Both the position numbers and the translations under genes were made by a program. A stretch of DNA of 64,000 nucleotides from the NCBI GenBank assembly GCA_016165875.1, contig JABBOT010000009.1:17850790-17914789 (forward strand), read 5' to 3'. This document shows, in pieces, positions 1-13,173 of this stretch. Every line of letters begins with the position of its first letter. Position 1 is the first letter of the stretch. Source of the DNA: Acanthopleura granulata. Lineage: Eukaryota > Mollusca > Polyplacophora > Chitonida > Chitonidae. The notes beneath the pieces were generated by a model. That model did not search any database. It saw only the letters and a list, made by a program, of their open reading frames with translations, and was not told where the DNA came from.

Positions 1-308
1 GATGCCAGAGTGCCAGCCTTCAAGCCTCTCCCAGGAGTGGATCTGACAGGCTGTGAGTCTTCTACAAAATTTAACTGCTTTACCGTTTTTTTTTTTTGAA
101 AACTGTGGAATATTACATCAAGAAACCCTGACTTCTTATGCTGTTGACCTGTTCTGACAAACAACTGAGACACTTCTGGTTGAACCTCTGCTCATAAAAG
201 TCAGCACTCCCAAGGTAAAACCAGTCAAATGTAATGATAAATAAACATAAACTGTAACTGTGACCAGGCTCTGAAATCAAGATATCTGGGATAAATTTAT
301 CTCTTATA

Positions 309-329
309 CCCCACCCCCCCCACCCCCCA
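309..329 (+). repeat. C-rich tract
   Basis: CCCCACCCCCCCCACCCCCC-type run; quadruplex-prone on the minus strand. A similar tract lies at 1144-1169, and pure C runs near 25074-25086 and 52698-52709. Confidence 0.6.
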
Positions 330-515
330 GCAGAATAGGGTGCCCCTTCCCCTAGCTCCGCCACCTATGACTTACACTTGGCTGCATCATCTAAATGAAA
401 CCATGGGATGGATAAAAGTGGACTTTTCCTGTCTAGCACTGGACAAAGAGCTTCCGCTGCGGTGTGAAATGCGTATGCAACCGTGTGTTAAGGTTTCAAA
501 ATTTAAATCAGGCCA

Positions 516-663
516 TAGTAGTTGAGCCCAGGGCCTAGCAGTTGGGCTCAAGGCGTAGCAGTTGAGCTTGTGCTGTAGCAACTGAGCTCAGGTCTTAGCA
601 GTTGAGCTTAGGCCATAGCATGTGAGCTCAGGCTGTAGCAACTGAGCTCAGTCTGTAGCAGTA
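516..663 (+). repeat. 20-bp tandem repeat, about 7.4 copies
   Basis: Unit close to TAGCAGTTGAGCTCAGGCCG, repeated with exact 20-bp spacing and moderate divergence. GAGCTC is a 6-bp palindrome in the unit. No coding role is seen. Confidence 0.85.
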
Positions 664-1642
664 CTAATTGAGCCCTGAGGTGCTAGTACATAGTAGAAAT
701 GGTGTTTTTTGCAGTCTTGGCCCTTGTTCCTCAGGGTGTTGTTCTGTACATGTACATTCTGAAAACTATACTTGATCAAAAACGCAACATGAAGTTATAA
801 GGTGCATAATGTGACAGAATTTTAAGGACATTATGTATTTCTGCATGTAAAGTGGACACACTTGCTGTTGGGCTTGTAGGCTTCACCCTCACTTCATTAT
901 TGGCCTTGGCAGTACTATTAACAACCACCTGCGGTCTTGTGATTAAAAATAAGCCCCTCTTTGGACCAGAAGAAACAAAAGTACAATAGATGCATGAAAA
1001 ATTAATGTCAGAAAAAAAGTGTCTGTATCCAGTTTCTTTATTGTAAAGGTGAAGGGTTTATCCTTTGCCTGCTTACCTGTCATGGGTTGGTTGTTGATCA
1101 AGCCTCTGTTCCTGGTACTAGCTGTTACACACATACACCAGCCTCCCCCCCCCCCCCACCCCCACACCCAGGCTTTACATCAGAGTTATTGCTGCCACAT
1201 GTCAGTGCAGCCAACTTGTGGAGTAACTCTCCAAGGAACATATCAAAAGGATCGGGCTCCCTTTTCTCTCCAGCATCAGCATTTCCTTGGCTGTCAATCG
1301 TACAGCCTACTTTTCACATCTCACAGTAGCCGGTTATCAGGAAGGGACCCCATTGTGGGTGGTAGTGGCGGTGCTGAATGCATGCCTCGCACAGATGCCA
1401 GCACTTCTGGGAAGGGTTCAAATGATGGAGTTAATATGCATGTGTATTGTTTGCCTGGGCCACTTGATTATCGACTTTCCTCATGTCTCGATGACAAAGG
1501 ACTCGTAGGACATTAACTTAATGAGGGTTCCGTGTGGGTAAAATTGCAATGTAACGTTACTAGGAAAAACAATTTTAAAAGACAGTTACGGTCAGCATGG
1601 AACGATTTTAGAAATGATGTTGTAATTCTTCAGCAGTCTGGT

Positions 1643-1741
1643 TTGTTGGTTGTCCGTCCCAGTATGGCTGAACATTTGTTGGTTGTCCGTCCCAGTATGG
1701 CTGAACATTTGTTGGTTGTCCGTCCCAGTATGGCTGAAGAT
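1643..1741 (+). repeat. 33-bp tandem repeat, three near-identical copies
   Basis: Three copies of a 33-bp unit containing GGTTGTCCGTCCCAGTATGG; the copies differ only near the end of the third (GAAGAT for GAACAT). The near identity indicates recent expansion. The unit is a multiple of three, so frames stay open on both strands by construction. Confidence 0.9.
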
Positions 1742-2364
1742 TTGTTTCAGTAGTGGTCTGCTTTGACTGATAAAATGATACTGGGTTGGCATTCATGAAT
1801 ATGAGTAAAGGTGCTCTGGCATTATATACATGAAGAAAAGTCCTGTTTCTTACACTGGATTGTTGTTTGAGCAGCTGTTGTAACTGGTGGACAAACTGTA
1901 AAGGTAAACAGGTAAAAACAGTCTTTTTGGGAAATGATGTTGCTTTCTTCTGTCCAAATTCACAAGGCCAGAAATGTGATAGTCAGTCTATGTTGTCGAC
2001 GAAAGGATAAATTGAGTGGTCTAGTATTTTTACATCAGATGCAATTGAAATGGCTTCCCAGGCAGTTTTATATCAGGTGTGGTAGAGTGTTGATCTTATA
2101 TGGTTTTCTGGTGGAGAGAAGTTGTATGCACATTTGGAACTAGATGAAGTAAATCTTAAACCCATTGTATAAGCTGAACGTAACCTGAGTATTTCGTGGC
2201 GTGAGTTTTGTCTACGTTTTCATTTTACACTACAAATCATTGAGGTGTTGTGGAAATCAAGAGGATTGAACACTACAGTAACTGCTGAAACTGAATTTCA
2301 TTTGTAAGGAATGGGGTAATATTCTATCGTTAGCTTGAGAAACTGTGATCAGTCAGAGAAAATG

Positions 2365-2712
2365 TGAACTCACAAGCCCATGTGGAAATGCAACAAACAT
2401 ACATGTTCACAAATGTATTGGCCAACAAATTCATGTGGGCACATAAAGTAGTGGATTTCTGAAAGGCTGGCTGACGTGCCGACGCTGACTTGTACACGTA
2501 ATGTAAAGGATTGTAAAAATGTTGGCTCGTAAGCCCTTATGGAAACATAATGCAAAGGATCACAAATACGTCTGCATTTGCTGTGGACATGTACATGTAC
2601 AGAATAACAAATATATCTATATTTTTGCTGAGAAATCCTTTTGGAGACATAAATGTACGTGTATCTTTGCTAAGAAATTCATGTGGATGACAAAAATATT
2701 GGCTCACAAGGT
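2365..2712 (+). repeat. Diverged interspersed repeats (GGCTCACAAGCCCATGTGGA-like)
   Basis: Related segments carry a CACAAGCCCATGTGGAAA-like core (near 2370, 2525, 2630 and 2675) with a following ACATAAATG-like word. Spacing is irregular and divergence high. An 89-codon frame crosses it but is judged to be a by-product of the repeat. Confidence 0.4.
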
Positions 2713-3429
2713 GTTTTGTCTGCTTGATAAACAAGCTGTGAATGTTTTTAGGAGAATTAGGGCAATTAAGCATTCTGACAGCTTGTAACTAACTTCTTGA
2801 GGGGAGGCAAACTCAGAAGGTGTGTTTGTGTGTGCCAGAAATAACAAGTAGAAGATAGGCAGCCAATTACTTTTACTCCTGTTACAGTCTGATAGTGGTC
2901 GCCTTGTTATAAGTTGAGAGACGGCAGGGCTGACTGCCACTGGGATTTATTCTTGACTTAACTGCCTTACTCCCTGCCAGTGTGTGTTTACATATTTCCA
3001 CCGGTATTTTTATAGGTAACCATGTAGGAAATGTTGGCATATCTGTAGACAGCATTTAGGGATCCTTTTAGAAACACATGGGCATGTACTAAAGTAGTAG
3101 ATGGAGTGTCAGCCCTTTCATCATGCTAGCATACTTAGTAATTCGATGATGCGGTATTTTTGTGGCAAATGCAAGTAGAATGTCGTCGGGACTGGCTAGT
3201 GGACAAGTGGCTAAAAGTGCTTGCGTGTTCAATGGGTAGGAGAGACGAGGCACTGGTAAACCGTTCTTGGACGGGGAATACCTGTCTTGCGATTGTTGAC
3301 GCTGCTTGTGGCATCATGGTTACAATAAGTCATCAATGAAGCATTTGTGGTTGTTTGCACAGTGTAAAGGTTCGTTGAAAACCACTTGTCATCCACAGGT
3401 ATAGTCGGTCATAGGTGTGCATATCTCTG

Positions 3430-3702
3430 TCACTTGTCAAGGTGTGGAGATCAGGTATCATTCTTGGGTCAGGTCACAACAAAGACTTAAAAAATGGCAC
3501 ATGTTGCTGCCTCGCTTGGCACTTAGCACAGAGAGGTTATAGAGCAAAGAAACTGGTTGGCCGGTTGTCAGTATAATGTGAATTTTTTGGGGCGTCACGT
3601 CTGGTGTCTTTGGCATGATGTTCCAGTGGCAGGAGCACTTTGCGGCATGAACTTACCCTGTCACAAAAATACACGGTATGTGTATATATATATATATATA
3701 TT
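3430..3702 (+). mobile_element. SINE-like element, family 2, copy 1
   Basis: Shares a long core with the copies near 42.2 and 63.7 kb: TTGCTGCCTCGCTTGGCACT, then AGAGGTTATAGAGCAAAG, GTCAGTATAATGTG, GGTGTCTTTGGCATGATG, TTCCAGTGGCAGGAGCACTT and a CAAAAATACA tail ending in (TA)n. There is no coding capacity. The length of about 250 bases and the A/T-rich tail fit a SINE. Confidence 0.65.
3682..3702 (+). repeat. (TA)n microsatellite
   Basis: Uninterrupted TATA run at the 3' end of a SINE-like copy, a usual tail for such elements. Confidence 0.8.
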
Positions 3703-4540
3703 CTGAGGACTCCTTGTCGTCATATGACTGAAAACTTGCTTAAAAACGTAGGCGTCCATACATATATATGTACTTATGTGTGTATCACTTGTGACATTGC
3801 AAAACAGTAATTCTGGAATGCTTGTTATCATGTATGTATATAGTGTGGTGTATAAATGCCTGAGTGTAAAGTTAAACAGCAAGTTGTGACATATGTACCT
3901 TTAGTACATACACCTATAAGTGTTAATTTTCCTGTCCACTTTAAGCATATACAGAAAGAAAAGAAAAACAAAAAAATCAACATAAATACTAATGTAGTTA
4001 CTAAAGTGCTGTGTACACGTAGTGATGAATTCATTGTCTTGAGTGTGTATTTGAATACATAAGTAATGTGCTGTTTGCAGTAAAACCCAATTACTTATAT
4101 GTTAACATGAATGTATGCATCGTGATGTTGAATGGGAGTCCTTGAGTCATCGGTCAAACAGGGACAGTTTTTGTGAAGTTTTAAAAGGCGGTTGATAAAT
4201 GGCAGCTTTCAGAAAATACACACCTTATGAGACGGTGTTTCTTTTTTTTTTCTGCAAAATAATGTTATGAAAGCAGTTTTTCTGCAACTTGTGCATGAGT
4301 GGTGGAATTAATTATGAGTTAGTGATGAGCACTGTGACCCTAACTCACCTTACATATCTCACGGTTTTGTAGAGCGTGTCAAACTGGGCTCAGACAATCT
4401 CATTTGCCTAATTGCTGTTTAGGATTAGAGGGAAGACAAGGGAGGTAATTGTGTCAGGCATCTGTGGGAAGCTCCTTAGCCAGCGACGTGTGCTGAAACT
4501 GGTCAGCATCACCATTGATACTCATTACGTGTAAGCACAC

Positions 4541-4730
4541 TGCCCTAAGTGATCTAAAATTTCATCCCTGACTAATCTGCATATTTTTCCTGACACTTTT
4601 ATTGATTTTACAATGCTGATTTAAGGTTTGTTCGGAAGGATTGTTTCGTCTCTAGAAATACAATTTTATGACATTTTTTGGCCCTTGAAGATGCACTTTT
4701 GAGATGAAATTTTAGGTCATTTACAGTACA
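4541..4730. mobile_element. Inverted-repeat (MITE-like) element, copy 1
   Basis: The left end GTGATCTAAAATTTCATCCC is mirrored at the right by GAGATGAAATTTTAGGTCAT. The interior has no coding capacity. The same ends recur in the copies at 30.5, 56.9 and 61.9 kb. Confidence 0.6.
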
Positions 4731-5379
4731 TGTATGTAGTTTTTTTGACAAAGCTTTTCATGTAAGAGTGCACGTTGTTAATTTTGTCCTATTTTTCTAA
4801 CATAGAGACAGAACATTCGAATGAGTTTATAATTTATTAAATAATAATTTGGAAATTGTACAATGGAAACACAAAATTATATTTGTTATGATTGTTAAAT
4901 TAAACACTAAGACGGTGTGTCAGGTTAAACTCTAGGGTAGTAGTCTGTAAAATGTTACAGTTTAAAGTGAAAGAGCACATGTTCACAGCTGAGTTTGCCA
5001 AAAAGTTTGGACAATATTATGGTTTTCGGTGAAGTATTTTTTGTAATGGCTACTATCACAGTGGAAGTGGACATTTGACCATGCTCCATCGACTTGCCTG
5101 AGAAGCAGTCGTTTTGTGTGGGCTGTGATGTAATTGTTCCAAGCGTAGAACACTCCTGTAACCCGAGACTGTAGTTAACTGCTAGAGTTGTCATTGAAAC
5201 TTCCGCATATATCTAAATTTATAACATGAAGTGATCAAGAAGCTTACTCCCACCAAAACACATTGGTCTGGAAATAATTGGCAGTATTCTTCACACATGT
5301 ACATGTTATAATTAAAATATATAACATTAAAACAGTGTGCTGTCCCTATGATATCACATGTTACATTGGCAGACAACAC

Positions 5380-6270
5380 GGAACGTTTACATCACAGCCT
5401 ATAGACAGCTGATATCTCCCAGCTCTCTGATTGGTCAATCTCTCATAAGCTTAAAAGCATGGGCACCTGCAAATGACCAGTCGGCAGCAACATAATCCCC
5501 ACTTCAAACATGGACTATTCAGCAATGAATTCATATAAATTCAAACAGGTGTTTGCATTCATGAGAGAATATCGTAACGAACAGTATCTCAGCCGTGTCT
5601 GTCTTTCACTTTAAGAAGATATGAAATAACGTAGGTGTACATACAGGAAGACAGAAGTGTAATATTATACGTGAGGTTGGATGAAACACTAAATAATGCG
5701 CATTGTACTGTAAGTTATACCAGTGTGTTGAGTGGGTATACGGCCTGATATTTTGTCGAGAAGACTAAAATTTTCACGAGCGGCGAGTGTAAATATTGAT
5801 CTTTGAGACAAATTATCAGACCAGGCTGGCTGGTATAAAGAATTTATCACAGTGAAGAGCATTCCGAGAGACTTTTAATTGAATTAATACCTGTATTTCG
5901 GCCAAACACTCGGTGTTTTCATGGATGTTTTGCCACTGACTTTGCAGCCAAGACTGCTGGCACGACAAGAACAGCACATTCTCGGATCGGTGCACTGACT
6001 GAGCAGATAAAAAATACTTGCCTTTTGTCGACTGCTAGATAATCATTTTCGGTTCATTTTGCAAGGTTTGGCAAGTATTGTTCTGGAATGGATGCTACGA
6101 GAAACTTTTGTACATGTTGATGTTGTTAACTGCTGAATCCTTAGAACTATTGGGAAAATAAAGGCAAGACAAGTTACTCGGGTGGCGCGAGAATAGTTGA
6201 CTTCGTAGAGGTACAGAAAAAATATCTGACGCGAGACTGTATTGCTTGCCTATTTTGTGAATACCGTAGC
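5380..6270 (+). promoter_or_regulatory. CpG-richer block with NF-Y box, possible promoter
   Basis: A near-ideal inverted CCAAT/NF-Y box, CTGATTGG, lies at 5427-5434, followed by CAAT again (GGTCAATC). The next 800 bases carry many CG dinucleotides (CACGAGCGGCGAG, CTCGGATCGG, TTGTCGAC) compared with the TG-rich DNA on either side. No coding first exon could be defined. It could be a promoter for an upstream transcript start of this gene, or an enhancer. Confidence 0.25.
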
Positions 6271-7751
6271 CTTTTAAAGGCAGATAGACCCATCAGAGGC
6301 CTAGAATTTTCTCTGAATTGTGATGGATATTTATGTAGTAGGACAGTATGTGAAATGTTATGGCAGGGCACTGTATGTTAGTTCACATGTATCTGTAATA
6401 GGACAATACTTGTACAAGAAATACTGCAGTATGATCAGAGGTGAATTATACAGGGGTTGGTTTCACAAAATTCTGTGAATCAAATGTCTCATAATTGTGA
6501 TGATAACTAGGTTGTAACATCATAAACGACATTTTTTGGAGACAGTCTGTGAAAATTGATTGAGACAGTTTTGCACAATGGGCCCAGGTGTTCAATAAGT
6601 CAAACTGTTGAGGAGTTGATAAAAATGACTCTAAAGCAATTGATAGTCAGTTTTACTGATATGATAGAGTTCAAGTTTGAGTTGTCTTATAAATGTGTAA
6701 ATATGTGTTCTGATTTAGTAAGTTGACAAGGACACTTAAGATTTAGGGTAATGTTTTGCATGAGTTGAATGAGAGAACTGAAATGTGTAGTGTTTTCCAT
6801 ACAGTGTATCAAATAGTATTAAAACATTGTACATTATGGGTAAAAAATCTTTTTGAGAGTACACTTTTAAGACACATTTCTGGTCACCTTGTAGAGTTTT
6901 AAAAAATGCAAGGTTACGTGCAGTTATATGTACTGAGATATTCAAGTATACATCTCAGTCTGTGTGGCCCATGGAGGGACATTGCCTCTATTTGAAGATC
7001 AGATGTAACGTTTCTAGAACTGAAAGGTGGCTCCATGTGCTTTGAGACATGCACACTTGCTGAAGCCAAAGAGTTCCTGCATACGTTGTTGTGGTAGTAC
7101 TATGGTGCTATAATTTCAGTGCTAAAAGCATTTACCACATGAGTTTTGTGGCTCTTGACATTTGGAATGATTTGTTGTTGCGCACTCACTGGCCAGCACG
7201 CACATTTAGCGAATTATTGTAACGCATTTCATTTAGCCACTTCCATTACAAAACATTTAATGGGATACTGATTAGGTATGGCAATTAGTTTCTGCTGTGT
7301 GTTATTATTTTTTCTGTGTGCACAGTAGGCATTCCTATGCCTAATGGCTGCCACTTGTCCTTCAGAGTCAGACATCAAACTTTCATCGATTGTCACATAC
7401 CATGTAGGCCCATATCTGGACTCGTACTAATTCAGTAAATTAGCCTAAACCAATCATGCCGGCTGTATTAACACTGACAGAGAATTGAACAAACAAAATT
7501 CTTGTTTAGCATGAAAAAGTACTGGTAATGTGTTCATATAAATTGTTCTCTTTCAAACACTGTTTTCTTTCACACACTTAAAAGTCTCTTTGAGAGCATC
7601 ATTTGGATTGGATTTTTGTAACAATTTTTATGCACCAGAATTCACAGTGTTGCTATCAAAGTTCGGGATTGGAAACCTCTAATTTTTTGTAGATATATAA
7701 TGCTCCACAGGTATTGATTTTCTGTCTTTCATCACAGCCAATGATGTGTGG

Positions 7752-8255
7752 TCATTGCTGGTGGCCTAAATCCTGATAATTTTCATGTGTTTTGTTACTA
7801 GCTGGTTCAGGACTTTTGAGAAAATGCACCTGTGTGTTTGTACACTGGCCAAATGTCAGTACTTTTAGGAACAAAACATGAAAAATTTGTGTGAATAAGG
7901 CCACTTCATCTCTTGGTATAGGTAATGATTTGTACTTTGCTCCGTCACAGATGGTGTGGTACAGGCAGTTTGTGGTACTCAGTAGTGTGCCTCTTATTGT
8001 AGGATGGATATAGTTCCAGAACTTCCTTCTTTCAGAATGCACATTATTCAGTAAAAAATATTCTGCAAACCGCGGAAAGGTGTGATGATGCATGGAGGGT
8101 TGAAACCACAGACATTGTCGACCTGCTGCTTGGCATGTTCTATGAGTTGGCAGGTTGTGTTTTGTTGTTGCCTTGTTCTGGCAGGTTTTGTTTTTAGGGT
8201 ATGTACGGTGGCTGTGTGATCCAGCAATCCCCTGCTTACATAGGAACTCTGTCAT
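7752..8255 (-). other. Unrecognised 167-codon open frame
   Basis: The longest minus-strand frame in the first 10 kb. The peptide is Cys/His/Thr-rich in its N-terminal half and hydrophobic in patches, with no motif I recognise, and no splice pair or promoter supports it. A frame of this length can arise by chance in 64 kb; a decayed transposon protein is the other possibility. Confidence 0.12.
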
Positions 8256-11200
8256 TTACCCCAGATTACATTACAGGGCCCCAGTCACATGTGAAATTGA
8301 TTACTATGTTGTGAGGTACTTGGCTCACTGCTGAGCCAAGGGCTGGCTGGTTGGGACTATAGGGCCATGCTCTCTTTTATAGCCCAGACCCCTTTAACAG
8401 CCTGCCCTATCTGCTCTGGCCTTTCGCAGATGGCACTTGTATTTCCCTGGGCAAACCTGTGGCTGCAAGACATGTTAAGGGTTAATGAAGCTCTTATAAA
8501 TATTCTAGGCTGTGATTAGGGGCTGGCCTTTGCTGCTATATAGATTTGTCAGAATTTTGCGACTATGTTTGTGTTTTTTTCCTGCTGGTTGTTCTATTGT
8601 TGTGTTGCGATGAAGGCCTTGCAAGATTCTCACGCCATTCTCTGGATAATTAACGCTGATGCCAAGATTATATTAGGATTGTTCTCAAAGGGTTGATGAA
8701 TCTCTGTATTACGTGCATGTGACAATACAAAAACGTCAACAAACAACACACATGATCCAATAGTCTTAAGTAGTGTCTGCAGAATATGACTGCAGACAAA
8801 GTCAAAAGAAATTGTCTTTGCCTGAATTATTATTTTTTTTCTTCTTCTCCTTTTACATTTACTGGTACGATTTTATTCTTTTTGTGAGCTCACCTGGATA
8901 GCACGTTTTTTTATTTATTGATTTATTTGCGCTTTGTTGAATTTTCATATTAAGTGAACTGCTTAATGATTGGTTTAATGTTTTGTAATCTAACCTTTTT
9001 GCAGTGGCTAAGATAAGAGTTAGGAAAAGTAGAATGAAGATGTTTGCCAGACCTAATGGCTGTCAGATCTTGAGTTTGAATGTTTGTTGTACTTATTGAT
9101 TTATTTGTTTATGTTTGATACTTTGTATTAAATGAAGTATGTAGTTACAAGTTTTATGTACATGTATGTTTGAAAAGTAGCATACTTGGAGCTAAATGTA
9201 GGTTTAACTTAACAACTGTTAAATTGTTCATGTGATGCATTAATTATCCTTTTTTGATCCAATTTGGTTTTTATATCTGGTGATTAGCTTAGAGTAATTA
9301 AATCGTAGTTAGGCCTTTTAACCATTGAATAGCATAACTTAGTGTGAGTAGGGTTGGGGATGGAACATTCTTCAAACTACTTTCATGGTCGAATAGTGAA
9401 TTTATTTTTTACGTGTCAGCTGTGTAAAGGATGGTAATAATAATAACTGTTGGCAGTTTCTCCCAGACTGTTTTGTTGTGTTTGTAGTTATACTAGCGGA
9501 CTTGTTTTGACAGGTTTCAAACCAATTTTACCATGTTGTAGGATTGAATAATTCACAGAATGCCTGATATTTTAATTGGCTGGGTAACGGAGTACATGTA
9601 CATGTACATACGAGGTGGAGACAGTCTTTGTGTTGTGTGTCATCTCTCTGTAGTATGTAGTTTTCCATACGTGCCGTGACACGCAGATGGAAGGCCTGTC
9701 ACTGGTTCATATGGCTTAAGCTATTGTACAAGTCCAGCCCTTGCTGCTTTAGCTTTACATTTAAGTGACTAGGTCTGTGAGCTATCTAGCAGAGGTTGGT
9801 GGTTTTACTCCGCCCAGAAACCAGCACGCTGTCATACATGCATATAAGGGAAAGGTTCTTAAGTAAAGCTTTGCAACAGCAGTGGAAGTAATACAGAGCT
9901 TGTATTTTGTTGTAATAGCACTATGACTTATTGGAAAACAGCACTATAGATTAATGCCCTAGAACCACCCATGCACAACCTGTTGTCATGAAGTTTACAC
10001 ATATAACTGTAATTTTGGACATGCATTGAGGCTCATCCTGAGAAAACTGACCAGCCTCCACACATGTTTTGTCAGAAGAATACATCACAGATGATGCCAT
10101 TTCATACCTATTCCAAATATAGCTTTCATTATACTTTGGGTTTTTTTTTTCTTTTCTTTTTACGATTAAAGTGGAAATAAAGATTGAGGCTCCAAGGTGG
10201 ACTTCTTGAACTATATTAAACAGGCTAAAGCACAGTGATGTCATAGACTCTTTTTAGCTACTAGACGTGTTTCCATTTGTCTATATACTGTGTGAAGATA
10301 TAGTTGCCTGTATCTCTAATTAATGTGGAAATATAGCAGTTACTGAATGTTTAGCACCAAAAAAAAAAGAATCTGTTATGTGACTGTGCTTCAGTCTGGA
10401 TATATTGTCCAGAAAGTCCACTGTAGCACTGCAGCCTTTACATCCATTTTAGTCACTAAAAAATGCCCCAAAATAACGTAAACCATAATTGGAATTGGCA
10501 CGAATTTGGCTTTTAGATGATATGTTCTTTGTTTAAATGTGGTGTGTTCAGTTAAATTTTTAGGAGATGATGCCATGTTTGTTTTGTTTTGTCTCTGTAG
10601 TCAAGTCTAATTATCGGGCTGTATAGATTGTCATCTGTCTCTGAAAAGGATTTGAGCTGTCCTGAGGATTCTGTAATACCTACAAAAGTCTGTTTTTTGT
10701 CGGTTTTAAAATGAGATATTTAATGAAGTTAAGCGCTGTACCCAGTCGTTTTGCAAAATCCGCAGATCTTTTCCTTGGTTGAAGTACAGCCATAGGCTTG
10801 TCATGGGAAATGCTGGCCAGTTGAGAGTTGCTGATGAAGAGTGAAACTGATGATATTGATGAAATTCAAATTGGCGAATGTCTACTTGCTGGGGCCACAT
10901 CTGTACATCAAATTAATTCAGCTGGGACTCGCCTTGATAATTTCTCTCCGTGGTAATTTGTTGTGATGGTATATTTAATCAGCAAGTATTTTTTAATGTG
11001 TAATTTGTCTGACGGTTGCCGTGGGTTACAATTTCATCGTAATAAATTTCTAATAATACGTGAGATGTTACTCTTTTTTTTTTTTTTAGGCTATTTTCAA
11101 GCCTGGCAGATAGTTTATGTGCAGTCTTTGTCATGCGTCGTGCCGTCAATTATTGTGATGTATTTTACACATCACTTTATCCGGTACGTCACAACTTGAT

Positions 11201-12439
11201 TGGGCTGGATAGGAGGTGGTGGCAGAGATTGTATTTCCTTTGATAGATTAGTTCCGGAGACGTTGCCAAACTGTTACAGATAAATTGTCCAGGAATAATC
11301 AATAACATGTCGGAGTGGCTGCCCAGAAAGAAACTGCTCCTGTTGTCAGAAAATCTCCTTAGCTATGAGTCCGTTCAAGGGGAAAGATTTCTGAGATGTA
11401 ATGGAATTCGGATATGTCCTGTTTTTCCCCTCATTTGGTTGGGAGGTTTTTGTCTGATGTAAATATTGCAGTCATTGCTTAGTGATTGTGCGGTATGTAT
11501 TTACTCTGTGCCAAGCATGAGGTTGAGTAAATGAAGAACTAGTTTTGTATACATCTATTTTAAAGAGAACATATTCTGATATATATCTTCAGCATTATGC
11601 AAACAGCTATGAAATTCTGTCTGTTCTGCCCGAACTACTTTTCTTAGGATTCATAGGAGTTATCTCCCTTGTATACTGTCTTCAGTCTTGATAAGGCTTA
11701 GTGGCATGTTCTCAGACCACACACACACTGAGTACCTTAAAAAAAAAAAGCAAGAAAACAACCCTTAAAACTGTGAAGTTTTTAAAGTGCATTTTTATTC
11801 TCACAGTGCAAAGAAGTTGGCTTGCATGAAAAAAAAAATGAGTGGTGTTTTCCATTAGCTAATTATTTATTTTCCACATTGAGCTATTGTGCCCTGTCAA
11901 TCAGTGAATGTGTACGAAGAGGTAAAAAACAGGCTTCAAAGAATTCTAGATGACATTTGTTACTCAGTTCTGTTGATCGCTGATTTTGATCTTGATACTT
12001 TGCAAATGAAGGCTCGATAAAACGTCGTTTTTGTTTTGAAGATTTTGATGTTGAGGCTGTTTTGAAACAACAGTTTTCTGACCCTTTTGTCATTAGCTTT
12101 GTGAATTGTCAGAATGGGATGAACTTGAGAGTATTCATCTGAGTTTGTTTCGAATAACTTGCTTCTCCAGATTTTGTGCCTTCATGCTGCTGGAAATTCA
12201 TGTATATGTAACAGCCCTTATTTTAGGGGTTCAGTTTAGGCTGTAAAACTTCTTATCATTACTTTGTATCAGATAAGTGTTAATTTAAGTGTAGCAAACA
12301 TATATGAAAATGACATGATTGCATATTGTTTTATATGGGCCTTTTCACAACCTCTCATTTGTTGATGTAAATATAACTGTGTCAAAATTAGACCTCTCCT
12401 GGTTGGTTGATCATAAAGCTTACACACAGAGCCCTCGGG

Positions 12440-12665
12440 CCCCTTCACAATAATGTCACAAGGTTCAGATCCAGCTCTTGCTGCTTCCGCTCTGGTTTTG
12501 TTGAAAAATTTTTGTTTTGGTTTCCTTCCTGTTCTCTGGTTTTCTCCAGCCCAAAACATGTCTTCCATCACATATATGTAATATTTTTGAGTATATTGCA
12601 TTAAATCTGAATTGCAAGAAAGAAATACTAAACAATGCATTTGCGTACAATAATATTGAAGAAAA
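12440..12665 (+). mobile_element. Degraded copy of SINE family 1
   Basis: CACAAGGTTCAGATCCAGC (B-box region), CTCTTGCTGCTTCCGCTC, CTCTGGTTTTCTCCAGCCC and GTAATATTTTTGAGTATATT follow the order of the 40.3-kb copy, but with many changes. The minus-strand frame of 154 codons that overlaps it is therefore not called as a gene. Confidence 0.5.
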
Positions 12666-13014
12666 CAAGGGTTACCTATAGTTTTATGAGCTTTCAACCT
12701 CCTTGCTGAGCTCTCTTTCCAGTTATTAACCACTTTATTTCAAAAAACAATATAAACAGTAAAGATTTCGGCAAGGAGGTCGGAAGCTTGTGAAACCTTA
12801 AAAAAGTTAACATGGTGGAGCTGAAGGTTCTTCAGTGTTATTGTAACAGGACCTGTGTGCAGCTACGAGTCTCAAGCAGTTTATGTTGCTCTTGCCAGCT
12901 TATTTTTATAGAAGAAGCATTTTTTTTTTCTGAAACGTTCGTGAGCCAGTTGATTCTACTTGTCCCCTGACATGCTCTGAAAACAAAGTAATTGTTTCCG
13001 TGGTACTGTTCCAG

Positions 13015-13173
13015 AATTCCATCAAGTCCAAGAACAATGTCAACAGTTTTCCAAAGAAAGGCTCCACATTGTCAAATGATGTCAACTGTAAGCCATCTGA
13101 GCAGTCGAACAAACCCCGGAACTCGACCCTGTCAAAAGAGAAACAGAAGCAGAACAAGAAGAAAGGGAAGAAG
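13015..13173 (+). CDS. AUTS2: AUTS2-family internal exon, Lys/Asn/Ser-rich N-terminal segment
   Basis: A 159-nt, phase 0-0 exon encoding 53 residues. The acceptor is ACTGTTCCAG/AATTCC and the donor AAG/GTAGGT. The peptide opens NSIKSKNNVNSFPKKGSTLS and ends in a basic run (KEKQKQNKKKGKK) that could act as a nuclear localisation signal. It is low in hydrophobic residues and looks disordered. Vertebrate AUTS2 has a comparable basic, Ser/Lys-rich stretch (NGLSFHSKKSRLS and a later KRKK cluster) just before the RSSSRERLSD block, so the position suits it, but the identity alone is too weak to name the exon. Assignment rests on strand, phase, composition and the next in-phase exon being clearly AUTS2-like. 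A second frame is also open across the interval, so the frame is chosen from the phase-0 splice borders. It could belong to another plus-strand transcript. Confidence 0.6.

Larger units (their letters stand above)
1..13014 (+). other. Upstream intron or 5' flank
   Basis: No convincing coding exon was found here. I looked for the family's N-terminal motif (an acidic run followed by DGFAMTSF-like residues and LEALE) on the plus strand and did not see it, so the 5' exon is either before the window or too diverged to recognise by eye. The stretch holds short tandem repeats (516-663, 1643-1741, 2365-2712), one SINE-like copy near 3.4-3.7 kb, one inverted-repeat element near 4.5-4.7 kb and a promoter-like block near 5.4-6.2 kb. 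Elsewhere it is AT-rich intron-like DNA with nothing I can name. Confidence 0.6.

Noticed and set aside
1019..1516. 165-codon plus-strand gene
   Set aside because: Runs through a C homopolymer tract, has low-complexity Pro/His content and no recognisable motif or splice context.
2519..2788. 89-codon frame with HKYVCICCGH and WRHKCTC, resembling a zinc finger
   Set aside because: Cys/His spacing does not fit a C2H2 finger, and the frame lies in diverged repeats.
12269..12733. 154-codon minus-strand gene
   Set aside because: It overlaps a degraded plus-strand SINE copy, and its peptide has no recognisable features.
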